From positions 25,486,197-25,550,196 of the forward strand of contig NC_057811.1 of assembly GCF_018294505.1 (NCBI RefSeq): a stretch of DNA of 64,000 bases. Direction: 5' to 3'. The notes under the pieces are model-generated. The model made no database searches. It saw only the letters and a list, made by a program, of their open reading frames with translations, and was not told where the DNA came from. The stretch comes from Triticum aestivum. Taxonomy: Eukaryota; Streptophyta; Magnoliopsida; Poales; Poaceae. Each line of letters begins with the position of its first letter. Within the stretch, counting starts at the first letter, position 1. Made by a program: the position numbers and the translations under genes. Below, piece by piece: positions 22,027 to 33,432 of this stretch.

Positions 22027-22590
22027 TTTTTTAGGCGGCTCATGGTTTCAGCTTAAAAACAATGCCTCACGTTTTGGACTCGGGGAGTCTTGTAATAGAG
22101 TAGGACAAACACTTAATTCCGTCGTGCCATAGTGCACGTGTGCAGCGCTTAACTGTGTTGAAGCTGCTCTTTTATATTCCTCCGGGTTATGTTTGTTCTT
22201 TTACTTTCCTTAAACGTAAAGAGCTGTCTTTTAATTGTCCTGCATAGAAAGCAAATCACAAGTCTTTTAGGCGGCTTACCGCACTGAAAGTCATATATTT
22301 TACAAATAACCCGGAATATGAACCAAAGTCATAAAAGACCGGCTCTCAATTACACCCTCGAGGTAACCATAACAGCATACTTGCAAGCCTTCAAGCACAC
22401 TTCCGGTTTATGCAACCCAAATAATAAGGTTAAGAACTCAACTCCGGTTCACCAGCATCAATAATGCTTATTGTGTGCTATCAACATTGTTAAACAAAAT
22501 TAAGCCGGCGGAGTAAGAACCGCCCTTGCACATTGTTGATATGATCAAAAGAACTTGTTGCACACCAAAAGATCAAAAACTTAGGTGCTT

Positions 22591-22965
22591 CTGATTCGAA
22601 TACGACCAGAGAACCGTCCCAAAGGGGTTAAGCTAAGATTCGAATGCGATCATATAGCCCCCAGTGGCTTTGGCGTTGCCGATCAAAAGGGTACCGACAG
22701 CTATGTTCTCTTTGGTTCGAATACGACCGATGTTTGAATAGGAAGCCCCCAAATGACCTTGAGAGTTGTTTAACGACGCTGATTCGAATACGATCCACGT
22801 CGGTTCCCAAAGGGGGTTGAGCTATGATTCAAATATGATCAAGAAAAACTCCCCAATGAGCTCGGCGATTTGCCAATCAAGTGGGTATCGACAGCTATGT
22901 TCTCTTTGGTTCGAATACGACCTATGTTTGAAATGGAAACCCCCAGGTGATCATATTGTTAACGG
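22591..22965. repeat. Tat-1 intergenic repeat, ~190 bp x 2
   Basis: Two direct units start at about 22591 and 22781. Each has gattcgaatacga at its start, gccgatcaa/gccaatcaa, then cgacagctatgttctctttgg and ggttcgaatacgacc. The block lies between the end of the antisense gene (22026) and the end of pol (23135). The Tat-2 array at 44487-44862 occupies the same place. Confidence 0.8.
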
Positions 22966-23134
22966 CTAGATTCAAATACGATTGTAAGCCGGATCCACCT
23001 CCAAGTGACCATGTAATGTTGTAACGGAAATATCACATTTACCTTTGGAGGAGAAAAAGACAGAGGTCCTGCTTTATTATTCATCATAATATATACATGG
23101 CTATAGAAATATGTACTTTATGAGAGCTGGTGGC

Positions 23135-26100
23135 TCAAGTGTAATAAGGCCGAAGCTGAGCTATGTTCCACGGCCGACGGGTCTCTTCCTCCGACTTACG
23201 TGAATCTTTGTGCTCCCGAACATCGATAAGGTAGTATGACCCGTTGTGCAAGTTCTTGCTGACCACAAAGGGCCCTTCCCAAGGCGGGGATAACTTGTGT
23301 GTATCTGTTTGATCTTGGATGAGCCGGAGCACCAGATCACCTTCCTGGAAGACCCTGGACTTAACCCGGCGGCTGTGATAGCGGCACAGGTCTTGTTGGT
23401 AAATCGCCGAGCGAGCTGCTGCCACATCACGCTGTTCGTCCAACAAGTCAAGAGCATCTTGACGCGCCCGTTCATTATCCGCCTCAACATAAGCCGCCAC
23501 TCGAGGCGAGTCATGACGGATGTCGCTAGGGAGGACTGCTTCCACTCCATAAACCATGAAGAAAGGCGTGTAACCCGTAGACCTGTTAGGAGTAGTATTG
23601 ATGCTCCATAACACGGAGGGTAACTCCTCCACCCAACAACCCGGCGTCCGTTGCAAAGGGACCAAAAGCCGGGGCTTGATGCCCTTCAAGATTTCCTGAT
23701 TGACTCTCTCAGCTTGACCATTGGACTGAGGGTGAGCCACTGATGAAACATCAAGCTGGATATGTTCTCGTTGACAAAACTCCTCCATGGCGCCCTTAGA
23801 CAGATTGGTACCATTGTCAGTTATAATGCTATGTGGAAAACCAAAGCAAAATATCACCCTTTTCATGAACTAAACCGCTGTGGCCGCGTCACACTTGCTA
23901 ACTGGCTCTGCCTCAACCCACTTTGTGAACTTGTCAACCGCCACCAAGAGGTGGGTCTTCTTATCCTTGGACCTTTTAAAAGGCCCAACCATATCAAGCC
24001 CCCAGACCGCAAATGGCCAAGTAACTGGAATCATCCTCAATTCTTGAGCTAGCACATGAGCCCGTCGCGAGAACCTCTGGCAACCGTCACATTTACTGAC
24101 CAAATCCTCTGCATCAGCATGAGCCGTCAGCCAATAGAAACCATGACGAAAAGCCTTGGCCACAAGGGATTTTGAGCCGGCATGATGGCCACAATCCCCC
24201 TCGTGAATCTCACGTAAAATTTCTTGACCTTCCTCAGGGGAAACACAACGCTGGAAAGTTCCAGTGACACTGCGACGATGCAGCTCACCATTGATAATTA
24301 TCATTGACTTAGACCGCCGGGTTATTTGTCTGGCCAAAGTTTCATCCTCAGGCAATTCTCCCCGGGTCATGTAAGCCAAGTATGGTACTGTCCAGTCTAG
24401 GGTGATGTGGAGAGCCGCCACCAACTGTGCCTCCGGGTCTGGGACAACCAAGTCTTCTTTTGTAGGCAACTTAACGGAAGGGTTATGCAAAATGTCCAAG
24501 AAAGTATTAGGCGGCACCGGCTTTCGCTGAGAGCCCAGCCGGCTTAATGCATCAGCCGCTTCGTTTTTCCTGCGATCGACGTGTTCTACTTGGTAACCCT
24601 GAAAGTGTCCAGCAATGGCATCAACTTCGCGGCGATAAGCCGCCATGAGAGGGTCCTTGGAATCCCACTCGCCTGACACTTGTTGGGCCACTAAGTCTGA
24701 GTCGCCAAAGCACCTTACCAGGCTCAAGATCATCTCCTTAGCCATCCGAAGACCATGGAGCAAGGCCTCGTACTCAGCCGCATTGTTAGTACAGGGAAAC
24801 ATCAACCGTAGCACATAGCAAAACTTGTCACCTCGAGGGGAAGTTAATACAACTCCAGCCCCCGAGCCCTCCAATTGCCTAGACCCGTCGAAGTGAATAG
24901 TCCAGTATGTATTATCTGGTTTCTCTTCAGGCACCTGCAGCTCTGTCCAATCGTTGATGAAATCCACCAATGCTTGAGATTTGATAGCCGTGCGTGGCAC
25001 GTATTTCAGACCATGAGGCCCAAGTTCTATAGCCCACTTAGCCACTCTTCCTGTGGCTTCTCTGTTTTGAATGATATCTCCCAAGGGAGCAGAACTAACC
25101 ACAATGATAGGGTGACCCTGGAAGTAGTGCTTAAGCTTCCGGCTTGCCATGAATACCCCATAAACAAGCTTCTGCCAATGTGGATACCGCTGTTTGGACT
25201 CAATGAGTACTTCACTGACATAGTAAACCGGCCGCTGAACCAGATACTCCTTACCCTCTTCCTTACGCTCCACCACCACAGCCACTCTGACGGCCCGTGT
25301 GTTAGCGGCTACATACAGCAATAAGGGCTCCTTGTCAACAGGAGCAGCAAGGACTGGGGGCTCAGCCAGCTGTCTCTTCAAATCCTCAAAAGCAGCATTA
25401 GCAGCATCATTCCAGATAAAGTCATCTGTTTTCTTCATCAACTGGTACAATGGCATGGCCTTTTCACCCAAACGGCTTATAAACCGGCTTAAAGCAGCGA
25501 TGCGGCCCGCCAGACGCTGGACGTCGTTTATGCACGCCGGCTTAGCCAGAGAGGTGATTGCCTTGATCTTTTCCGGGTTAGCTTCAATGCCTCTGTGAGA
25601 AACCAGAAAACCCAAGAGCTTGCCTGCGGGAACACCAAAAACACACTTGGCCGGGTTAAGCATCATCTTGTAAACCCGGAGATTATCAAAGGTTTCCCTA
25701 AGATCATCTACCAGGGTCTCCTTCTCCCTGGATTTAACCACGATATCATCCACATAGGCATGAACATTGCGCCAATCTGGTTATGAAGACAATTATGCAC
25801 ACAACGCTGGTAAGTCGCCTGTGCACTCTTGAGCCCAAAAGGCATAGACACATAACAGAAGGCTCCAAAGGGAGTGATGAACGCCGTCTTTTTCTGGTCC
25901 TTAACTGCCATTTTAATCTGATGGTACCCAGAATAAGCATCCAAAAAACTTAACCGCTCACAACCCGCCGTAGCATCAATAATTTGATCAATACGGGAGA
26001 GAGCAAAAGGATCAGCCGCACAAGCTTTGTTTAAATCCGCGTAGTCCACACACATCCGCCAGGTGCTGTTCTTCTTGAGCACGAGCACCGGGTTAGCTAA

Positions 26101-26337
26101 CCATTCTGGATGAAAAACTTCAACAATAAACCCGGCCGCCAAGAGCCGGGCCACCTCCTCACCAATGGCTTTCCGCCTCTCCTCATTAAACCGCCGAAGG
26201 AATTGCCTGACCGGCTTAAATTTCGGATCAATATTGAGAGTGTGCTCAGCGAGTTCTCTAGGTACACCTGGCATGTCAGAAGGTTTCCATGCAAAAATGT
26301 CCCTGTTCTCACGGATGAACTCGATGAGCGCGCCTTC
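23135..26337 (-). pseudogene. pol: Tat-1 pol: RT, RNase H, second RNase H, integrase
   Basis: In reading order: RT (FLDAYSGYHQIKM at about 25930, active-site YVDD at about 25750), the connected RNase H (VYYVSEVLIESKQRYPHWQK), a second archaeal-type RNase H (YWTIHFDGSRQLEGSGAGV, GDSDLVAQQ, 24530-24915), and integrase. The integrase has the HHCC finger (HEGDCGHHAG...CDGC, 24080-24230), the catalytic core (GLDMVGPF, ITDNGTNLSKG, NGQAERVNQE) and a C-terminal EGPFVVSKNL end. The second RNase H is diagnostic of the Tat clade. A frameshift just before the YVDD (about 25760) and a stop at 23870 break it. It would copy and insert the element if intact. Confidence 0.9.
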
Positions 26338-27180
26338 CTATTTCGGATCCAGATTGGCACTGATGCTGAACTGCTGAGATGAGTCACCTGGAACAAAGTC
26401 AACAAGTTTAGTTTCGTCAGCTAACTTAAATTTCATTGCCAGCTCATGCTCCGTGGTCGGCTTTTTCAAAGACGTCATATCTGCTGGGTCAACATTGTCC
26501 TTGTAGAACTTCAACTCCTCTGTCGCACAAACAGATTCAGCGTAAGCCGCGTCACCTTCCTCACACTCCAAGGCTATCTTTCGGCTGCCATGAACCGTAA
26601 TGGTCCCATTGTGACCCGGCATCTTGAGCTGCAGATACACGTAACACGGCCGTGCCATGAACTTGGCGTAAGCCGGCCGCCCAAATAAAGCATGATACGG
26701 ACTTCTTATTTTAACCACCTCAAAGGTTAATTTTTCCGCCCTGTAGTTGTACTCATCTCCAAAAGCCACTTCCAGCTCGATCTTACCAACTGGATATGCC
26801 GACTTACCAGGCACTACACCATGGAAAATAGTATTGGACTGGCTGAGGTTCTTATCAATCAACCCCATACGACGGAAGGTCTCATAATAGAGGATGTTGA
26901 TACTGCTGCCTCCGTCCATGAGCACTTTAGTGAATTTATATCCCCCCACCTGAGGAGCCACCACCAGGGCCAGGTGACCCGGATTATCAACCCGGGGAGG
27001 GTGATCTTCCCTACTCCACACAATAGGCTGCTCAGACCATCTTAAATAGCGTGGAACCGCCGGCTCAACAGCATTCACAACCCTTTTATGAAGCTTCTGA
27101 TCTCGCTTGCACAGACTGGTGGTAAACACATGATACTGTCCACCATTGAGCTGCTTTGGATTGGTCTGGTATCCCCCCTG
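26338..27180 (-). pseudogene. Tat-1 protease region bounded by UAG codons
   Basis: The frame shared with gag and RT contains an aspartic protease signature VLMDGGSSINILY at about 26893-26925, followed by FRRMGL and a beta-rich segment (KIELEVAFGDEYNYRAEKL). It starts after a UAG at 27181-27183 within a glutamine run and ends at a UAG at 26338-26340 (DPK, stop, EGALIEF). RT follows in the same frame. The second UAG is present at the same codon in Tat-2. The first is most simply a CAG-to-TAG transition in a run of CAG codons. Confidence 0.8.
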
Positions 27181-29575
27181 CTACTGCTGATGACCCTGGC
27201 CGGACTGCTGATTAAAGCCCCCTTGAACATTCTGAGAATTGGAATTTGAGCCGCCGCCCGGGCCATGAAAGCCGCCGGCGCCTGAACCGCCGCCCGGGCC
27301 ATTATTTCCATTGAAAGCATTGGAATTCTTAAAGGCCTTCATGATTGCGCAGTCCTTCCATAGATGAGTGGCCGGCTTTTCCCTAGAGCCATGCCTCGGG
27401 CAGGGCTCATTTAACAATTGTTCAAGCGTCGGGCCTGACCCGCCGGCTCGGGGAGGTGGTCTCCCCTTGCGCCGGTGGTTGTTACCCTGTGAATTGGTGT
27501 TGGCCAAAAATTCCATACTACCATCAGCCTTACGCTTGTTACCTCCTTGGTTCGCCGGGTTATGCTGGGGGCCCTTGCCATTGCCATTCCGTTTTCCCTT
27601 CCCTGTCCTTTCATCATCTGACGCGGGATCCTTGGTACTATCAGAGTCGGCGTACTTGACCAGAGCCGCCATCAGCGTACCCATATCATTGCAATCGCGC
27701 TTGAGCCGCCCGAGCTTCATCTTCAGGGGCGCAAAACGACAATTCTTCTCTAACATTAAGACTGCAGAGCCGGCATCCATCTTATCAGATGAATGTATTA
27801 TCTCTTTGACCCGGCGAACCCAATGGGTCGTAGACTCACCCTCCTGCTGCTTGCAATTAGTCAAATCCACAATTGACATAGATTGCCTACATGTATCTTT
27901 GAAGTTTTGGATGAACCGGGCTTTTAGTTCAGCCCAAGACCCGATAGAGTTCGGTGGCAGTCCTTTCAACCAAGTGCGGGCAGTCCCATCTAACATCATG
28001 GTGAAGTACTTGGCCATTGCCGCTTCGCTGACCTCCAGCAACTCCATAGCCATCTCGTAACTCTCGATCCATGCTCTGGGTTGTAAATCAGCCGTGTAAT
28101 TAGGTACCTTCCTAGGCCCCTTGAAATCCTTGGGCAGACGTTCATTACGGAGAGCCGGCACCAGACAAGGAACACCTCCGGTCCTCGTAGGTATACCCGC
28201 GTCGATGGAAGCCGTCGGATAAATCGGGAGTGGCTGGTAAGCCGTCAACTGAGCCGCCCGCTCGGCCTCTTGCCGTGCTCTGTCTTGGTCCACCGTGTTA
28301 AAAGCTTCATTTTGAACCGGGCCGTGGCCAGGAGGCAAGTCACGGTGCCGGACATTGCTTGAGCCGGTCGCTGAGACCATGTGCCTGCCATAACTCGGGC
28401 TCCGGCCTGGACGAGGGGTCGAATGAATCCTGTCCCGGCTATAAGAATATGCCTCCTGTTGCGCCAGAGCCGTCTGAAGGAGCTCTCTGACCCGGCGGGT
28501 TTCGACCGCCGTTGGAGAGTCGCCAGTCGCGCCGCCGCAGCGACCATGTTTTCCAACGGGTTGGCATAATGACCCGGTGGTATTGGCACGTACTGAGGCG
28601 GGGTAGTGTTCACCTGGGGAGGCCCCATCACTTGGGGCTGGATTGGCGTTCCAGCTCCGGGCACCATGATCTCTAGCGGGTTACTGGGCCCTGCACCAGG
28701 CGTGTTGAAGAGGTTTCGAGGATCGTAAACCGGAGGGAGTCGAGATTGGGACTTTTGATGCCTCCTTCTCATGATCTCATTGGACGCGTTCTGATCCAAC
28801 GTGAGCCGGAAAGACTGCGCTTGAATCAGCTGAGTCTGAGCGTCGAGAGCCGCCCTCTCTGCAGCCATCCTGATCCCTTCCGCCGCCAGATCCTCCTTGG
28901 CCTTTGCTAGATCGAGCTTTAACTGTGCCACCTCAGCGTCATGCTGAGCTTGATCCGCCGGGGCGACCGTAGCGGTTAACAGGACCGTCATCTTGTCTGT
29001 GAGATCCATCAGCACCTGAGCCGGCGAGGGCACAGGGCTTCCTGCCCCGGCGGTGTAGGTTTTGAACAGGTTGTGCGCCAGCCATGAAGATTCCAACCCG
29101 GCTCGGCGGCTCAAAGGGGTCCAGAATACCGTCGCCATCGGAACAACCCCTGAGCCTGCCATCTTGAAGTTGATACAACGAGTTTGACTCATCTGTGGAC
29201 GACTCACCGTCAGAGCGGGCGGCCGTCTCATCACCAGATCCAGATCCTTCAGAGAGCTCTCCATGGACGCATCCCATGAAAGCACGCTTCAAGGCAGGCA
29301 AAGTCCGGGCGGGTCGTGCACGTTGAGCCGTCTCGATGAGATCGGCGCCGAGGTCCGGCTCAGGGCCCGGCTCACCAATCTTGCCAATAAAGACATGGAT
29401 TCCGTCGAAGGGGACCCGGTACCCGTACTCAATTGAGCCGGCGTCGGGGCCCCAATTTGCATCGTCGATGTAGAGCTTGCCGCGACGACTCTTGGTCATC
29501 GGGCCCACAGCGTATCCCTTGAGCCCTTCGAAGCTTCCCTTCAAGAACTCAAATCCACCGTGCGCTGGCCCCACG
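27181..29575 (-). pseudogene. gag: Tat-1 gag with two frameshifts
   Basis: The N-terminal part (from about 29570) reads GFEFLKGSFEGLKGYAVG and MTKSRRGKLYIDDANWG, then an acidic linker. It shifts frame near 29075 into a Leu/Ala-rich coiled coil (AEVAQLKLDLAKAKEDLAAE), and again near 28480-28400 into the capsid-like core (PKDFKGPRKVPNYTADLQPR, MMLDGTARTWLKGLPP). A C/H motif, CPRHG...HLWKDC (about 27335-27410), may replace the usual knuckle. It ends Gly/Asn/Gln-rich. The start codon that is ATG in Tat-2 is GTG here, in the primer-site region. In an intact element this forms the virus-like particle. Confidence 0.85.
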
Positions 29576-29587
29576 GTGGGTGCCAAC

Positions 29588-30107
29588 TGTCGTGGAATTG
29601 TCACGGCAGATGTCCTCGTGCAAGGACTTAGTCGTGGAGCCATCACAGCTAGGAAGCTTAAAGGGGTTAAATGGGACAAGGAACACGAGGGTTATACTGG
29701 TTCGGCCCCTTACGGTGAAGGTAAAAGCTTACGTCCAGTTGAGATGGTATTACTTAAGGTTTCGATGACCAGGGAGCTAAATCGCTACGCCCGGCTCTCG
29801 ATCTGTTGTCTCTCGTCCTGAACCGCCGCCGGGTCGTCCCTTTATATAGAGAGGTTGACGCCCCGCGGCTCTCAGAGTCCCGGCCGGCTTATAACAGTAT
29901 CCGGCTCGGACTCTTAACTACTCTTGCCTTACGTTACAAGTCTTGCCATAACGGCGGTTTATCACTATGGGCCTTAAGCCGCCTCCGGGTCTTAAGCCCA
30001 CTATTGATCCGCCATCTTCAAGCCTGGTACTGGGCTTCACGTGATGATCATTATAACGTAACGCGGCCCCTCCTGGGCGGGTGACTCTAATGGTTATATC
30101 CTCAACA
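29588..30107 (-). repeat. Tat-1 5' LTR (right)
   Basis: 520 bp, same ends as the left LTR. Differences seen by eye are almost all transitions (eight of nine). Confidence 0.93.
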
Positions 30108-30112
30108 ACCCC

Positions 30113-31746
30113 CCTCCTGGTTGGGACCCACCTTGGTGGGAGGCTGACTTGTGGGCCTACTAAGTTGACGGGGACGGAGTGCTTTGTCAACTTAGTCAAT
30201 ATGAACGACTCTAGCTCCAGTGACCGTACGATGTCCATCCAACGGCCGTAGTGTTTCTTCAACCTCTTGTCTTGTTGCTCCAGTCGCCCAAAGCAGCGTC
30301 GGTCGTGCCGCATGCTCCTGCCTCCCGTGGCCGGCTGTGCTGCCGCGGAGGCCTCACCGCCCCTACTATTCCCACCACTGGCCAGGCCCTGCGGCGACGG
30401 CAGCCTCACACCGCAGCCGAACCAGTGAACCCTCGTACTCCTCTCCGCGCGGGCTTCCACTGCCGCATCTTCCCCGGCTCCGCGTCGTCCCCTTCCTAGG
30501 CCTCGCCATCATCCACCGCCCTGGTGCTCTCGGCGTGGCGTGGTCAACGTGGTCAAGGAACGGCTTCCATCACACGTGGACTGTACGTGGAGAGGCTGAC
30601 AGTTGGGTCCACGGCCGCAGCAAGGAAGTGCCTCCTTATTACGCGCAAAATAATTATTCCTCCACCAGACAGCGGGGACCCACCGGACGGGCCATCGTAT
30701 TTCATGAAAAAAATGTTTCCCCCTGACTGCTGGGACCCACCAGCTACATCTTCGCACGCAAGGAAGTGCGTCCAGGCAAAAAAAAAACGATTCGCCCCCC
30801 TGACTGCTGGGACCCACCAGCTACATCTTCGCACGCAAGGAAGTGCCTGACAGTCGGGACCCACCTGGTCAAAGCGTACGTAGCGTTGTCATTCTGGTCG
30901 CGAACGTGTACATACATACTGGTCGATGTAGAGGCGCGCACGTGTCGTAGTAGAGGCGCGCATGTAGCATGTACACGTACGTACAGCGACCAGTGTGCAA
31001 GAAAGAAAATACGACCACGTACGTACATACGGGCAGGGTCTCGAATGCCTACTCGCACATACGTACGGCCAGGGCTCGTGTACATGGCTGGGTCGGAATG
31101 GAGAAACAGCGTCGTCGTCGTGTTCATGGGGAGCCAACCGGCTGGGTCGGAACAGAATGCGTCGTCGTGTTCATCGGGAGGGCTTGGACGGAACAACCGA
31201 TGGAAACGAGGCCTGGCGTACCGCAGAACGGAGGAAACGGCCTTGTGTTCGACCGGCCACGTTCGAAACGGGATCTTGTTCATCGGGAGGGGTCTGGCAT
31301 ACCACAAAACGGAGGAAACGGACCTCCTACGGTCGAAACGGGGGTCCTGTTGATCGGGAGGGGTGTGGTGTACTGCAAAACGGAGGAAACGGACTTGGGT
31401 TGGAGCGCTACGGTCGAAACGGGGGTCATGTTCATCGGGAGGGGTGTGGCGTACCGCAAAACGGGACTCCACGGGACACTGTTCATCTCCACCGTCGACC
31501 CCCTCCAGCCTCCATGGGCTACTATTCATCCACCGTCGACCTCCTCCAGCCTCCACTTGCGACTGTTCATCCACGGGCTCCTGTTCATCGAGCCTCCACC
31601 GCGCGCTACTCCACCGGCTACTGTTCAACCAGCCCTCTCCACGGGCTCCTGTTCAACCACCCCTCCATGGGCTACTGTTCATCCAGCCCTCCACCATCTA
31701 CTGTTCATCCCGCCCTCCACGGGGTGGTCCTGTTCATCCTGCCCTC
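30113..31746. mobile_element. CACTA-type internal repeats, segment between Tat-1 and the Athila-like element
   Basis: This continues the ~753-bp unit described at 16157-17107, then changes at about 30860 to a gtacgtac-rich stretch. At about 31160-31490 there are imperfect ~70-80-bp repeats (tcgaaacgggggtc, tgttcatcgggaggggt, aaaacggaggaaacgg). From 31490 to 31746 there are many short units of tgttcatcc plus ctccacggg. The last type resumes at 37580 beyond the inserted LTR element and leads to the CACTA end at 38190. Long ORFs in all frames reflect the repeats and are not genes. Confidence 0.6.
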
Positions 31747-33432
31747 TGATATGTCTCCAACGTATCTATAATTTATGAAGTATTCATGCTATAATATTAT
31801 CCATCTTGGATGTTTAATGGTCTTTACTATGCACTTTTATATTGTTTTTTGGACTAACCTATAAACCCAGAGCCCAGTGCCAGTTTCTATTTTTTCCCTT
31901 GTTTCAGTGTTTCGCAGAAAAGGAATATCAAACGGAGTCCAAACAGAATGAAACCTTCGGGAGCGTGATTTTTGGAACGAACGTGATCCAGGAAACTTGG
32001 AGTTGAAGTCAAGGAAGCTTCAAGGTGGCCACGAGGCAGGGAGGCGCACCTGCCCCCCTGGGCACGCCCCCACCCTCGTGGGCCCCTCGTGGCTCCGCTG
32101 ACCAACTTCTTTCGCCTATATATATCCATATACCCTAAAAACATCGGAGAGCAGAATAGATCGGGAGTTCCACCGCCGCAAGCCTTTGTAGCCACCAAAA
32201 ACCAATCGGGACCCTGTTCCGGCACCCTGCCGGAGGGGAAATCCCTCACCGGTGGCCATCTTCATCATCCCGGCGCTCAACATGACGAGGAGGGAGTAGT
32301 TCACCCTCGGGGCTGAGGGTATGTACCAGTAGCTATGTGTTTGATCTCTCTCTCTCTCTTGTTCCTGAGGTGGTACGATCTTGATGTATCGCGAGCTTTG
32401 CTATTATAGTTGGATCTTATGATGTTTCTCCCCCTCTACTCTCTTGTAATGGATTGAGTTTTCCCTTTGAAGTTATCTTATCAGATTGAGTCTTTAAGGA
32501 TTTGAGAACACTTGATATATGTCTTGCATGTGCTTATCTGTGGTGACAATGGGATATCACATGATCCACTTGATGTATGTTTTTGTGATCAACTTGCGGG
32601 TTCCGCCCATGAACCTATGCATAGGGGTTGGCACACGTTTTCGTCTTGACTCTCAGGTAGAAACTTTGGGGCACTCTTTGAAGTACTTTGTGTTGGTTTG
32701 AATAGATGAATCTAAGATTGTGTGATGCATATCATATAATCATACCCACGGATACTTGAGGTGACAATGGAGTATCTAGGTGAAATTAGGGTTTTGGTTG
32801 ATTTGTGTCTTAAGGTGTTATTCTAGTACGAACTCTATGATAGATCGAACGGAAAGAATAGCTTCGTGTTATTTTACTACGGACTCTTGAATAGATCGAT
32901 CAGAAAGGATAACTTTGAGGTGGTTTCGTACCCTACCATAATATCTTCGTTTGTTCTCCGCTATTAGTGACTTTGGAGTGACTCTTTGTTGCATGTTGAG
33001 GGATTGTTATATGATCCAATTATGTTATTATTGTTGAGAGAACTTGCACTAGTGAAAGTATGAACCTTAGGCCTTGTTTCCTAGCATTGCAATACTGTTT
33101 GTGCTCACTTTTATCATTAGTTACCTTGCTGTTTTATATTTTAAGATTACAAAAACCTATATCTACCATCCATATTGCACTTGTATCACCATCTCTTCGC
33201 CGAACTAGTGCACCTATACAATTTACCATTGTATTGGGTGTGTTGGGGACACAAGAGACTCTTTGTTATTTGGTTGTAGTGTTGTTTGAGAGAGACCATC
33301 TTCAACCTATGCCTCCCACGGATTGATAAACCTTAGGTCATCCACTTGAGGGAAATTTGCTACTGTCCTACAAACCTCTGCACTTGGAGGCCCAACAATG
33401 TCTACAAGAAGAAGGTTGTGTAGTAGACATCA
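31747..33432 (+). repeat. 5' LTR of the Athila-like element
   Basis: Contains a TATA-like tatatatat near 32118 and a CT microsatellite near 32346-32360. Ends tagtagacatca. Confidence 0.9.

Larger units (their letters stand above)
17108..30107 (-). mobile_element. Tat-1: complete Tat-clade Ty3/gypsy retrotransposon (13.0 kb)
   Basis: Two 520-bp LTRs (tgtcgtgg...ctcaaca) bound the element, with a 5-bp target duplication ACCCC (17103-17107 and 30108-30112). Gag-pol lies on the minus strand. A polypurine tract follows the left LTR (17628-17645, minus CTGGGGCCTAA), and a TTGGCACCCACCG-type primer site precedes gag (about 29570-29587). An extra RNase H between RT-RNase H and integrase, and an antisense accessory gene at the 3' side, both mark the Tat clade. 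By eye about 9 of 520 LTR positions differ. At the rate often used for grass LTRs (1.3e-8 per site per year) that is roughly 0.7 million years. All genes carry defects. Confidence 0.92.

Noticed and set aside
27181..27183. Programmed UAG readthrough at the gag/protease border of Tat-1
   Set aside because: It lies in a run of CAG codons and is one C-to-T change from CAG, and Tat-2 lacks this region, so mutation is simpler than function.
30744..31628. A 294-codon minus-strand ORF and overlapping plus-strand ORFs of 195-269 codons
   Set aside because: All frames are open because the DNA is made of short GC-rich repeats; the peptides are repeats of those units with no domain.
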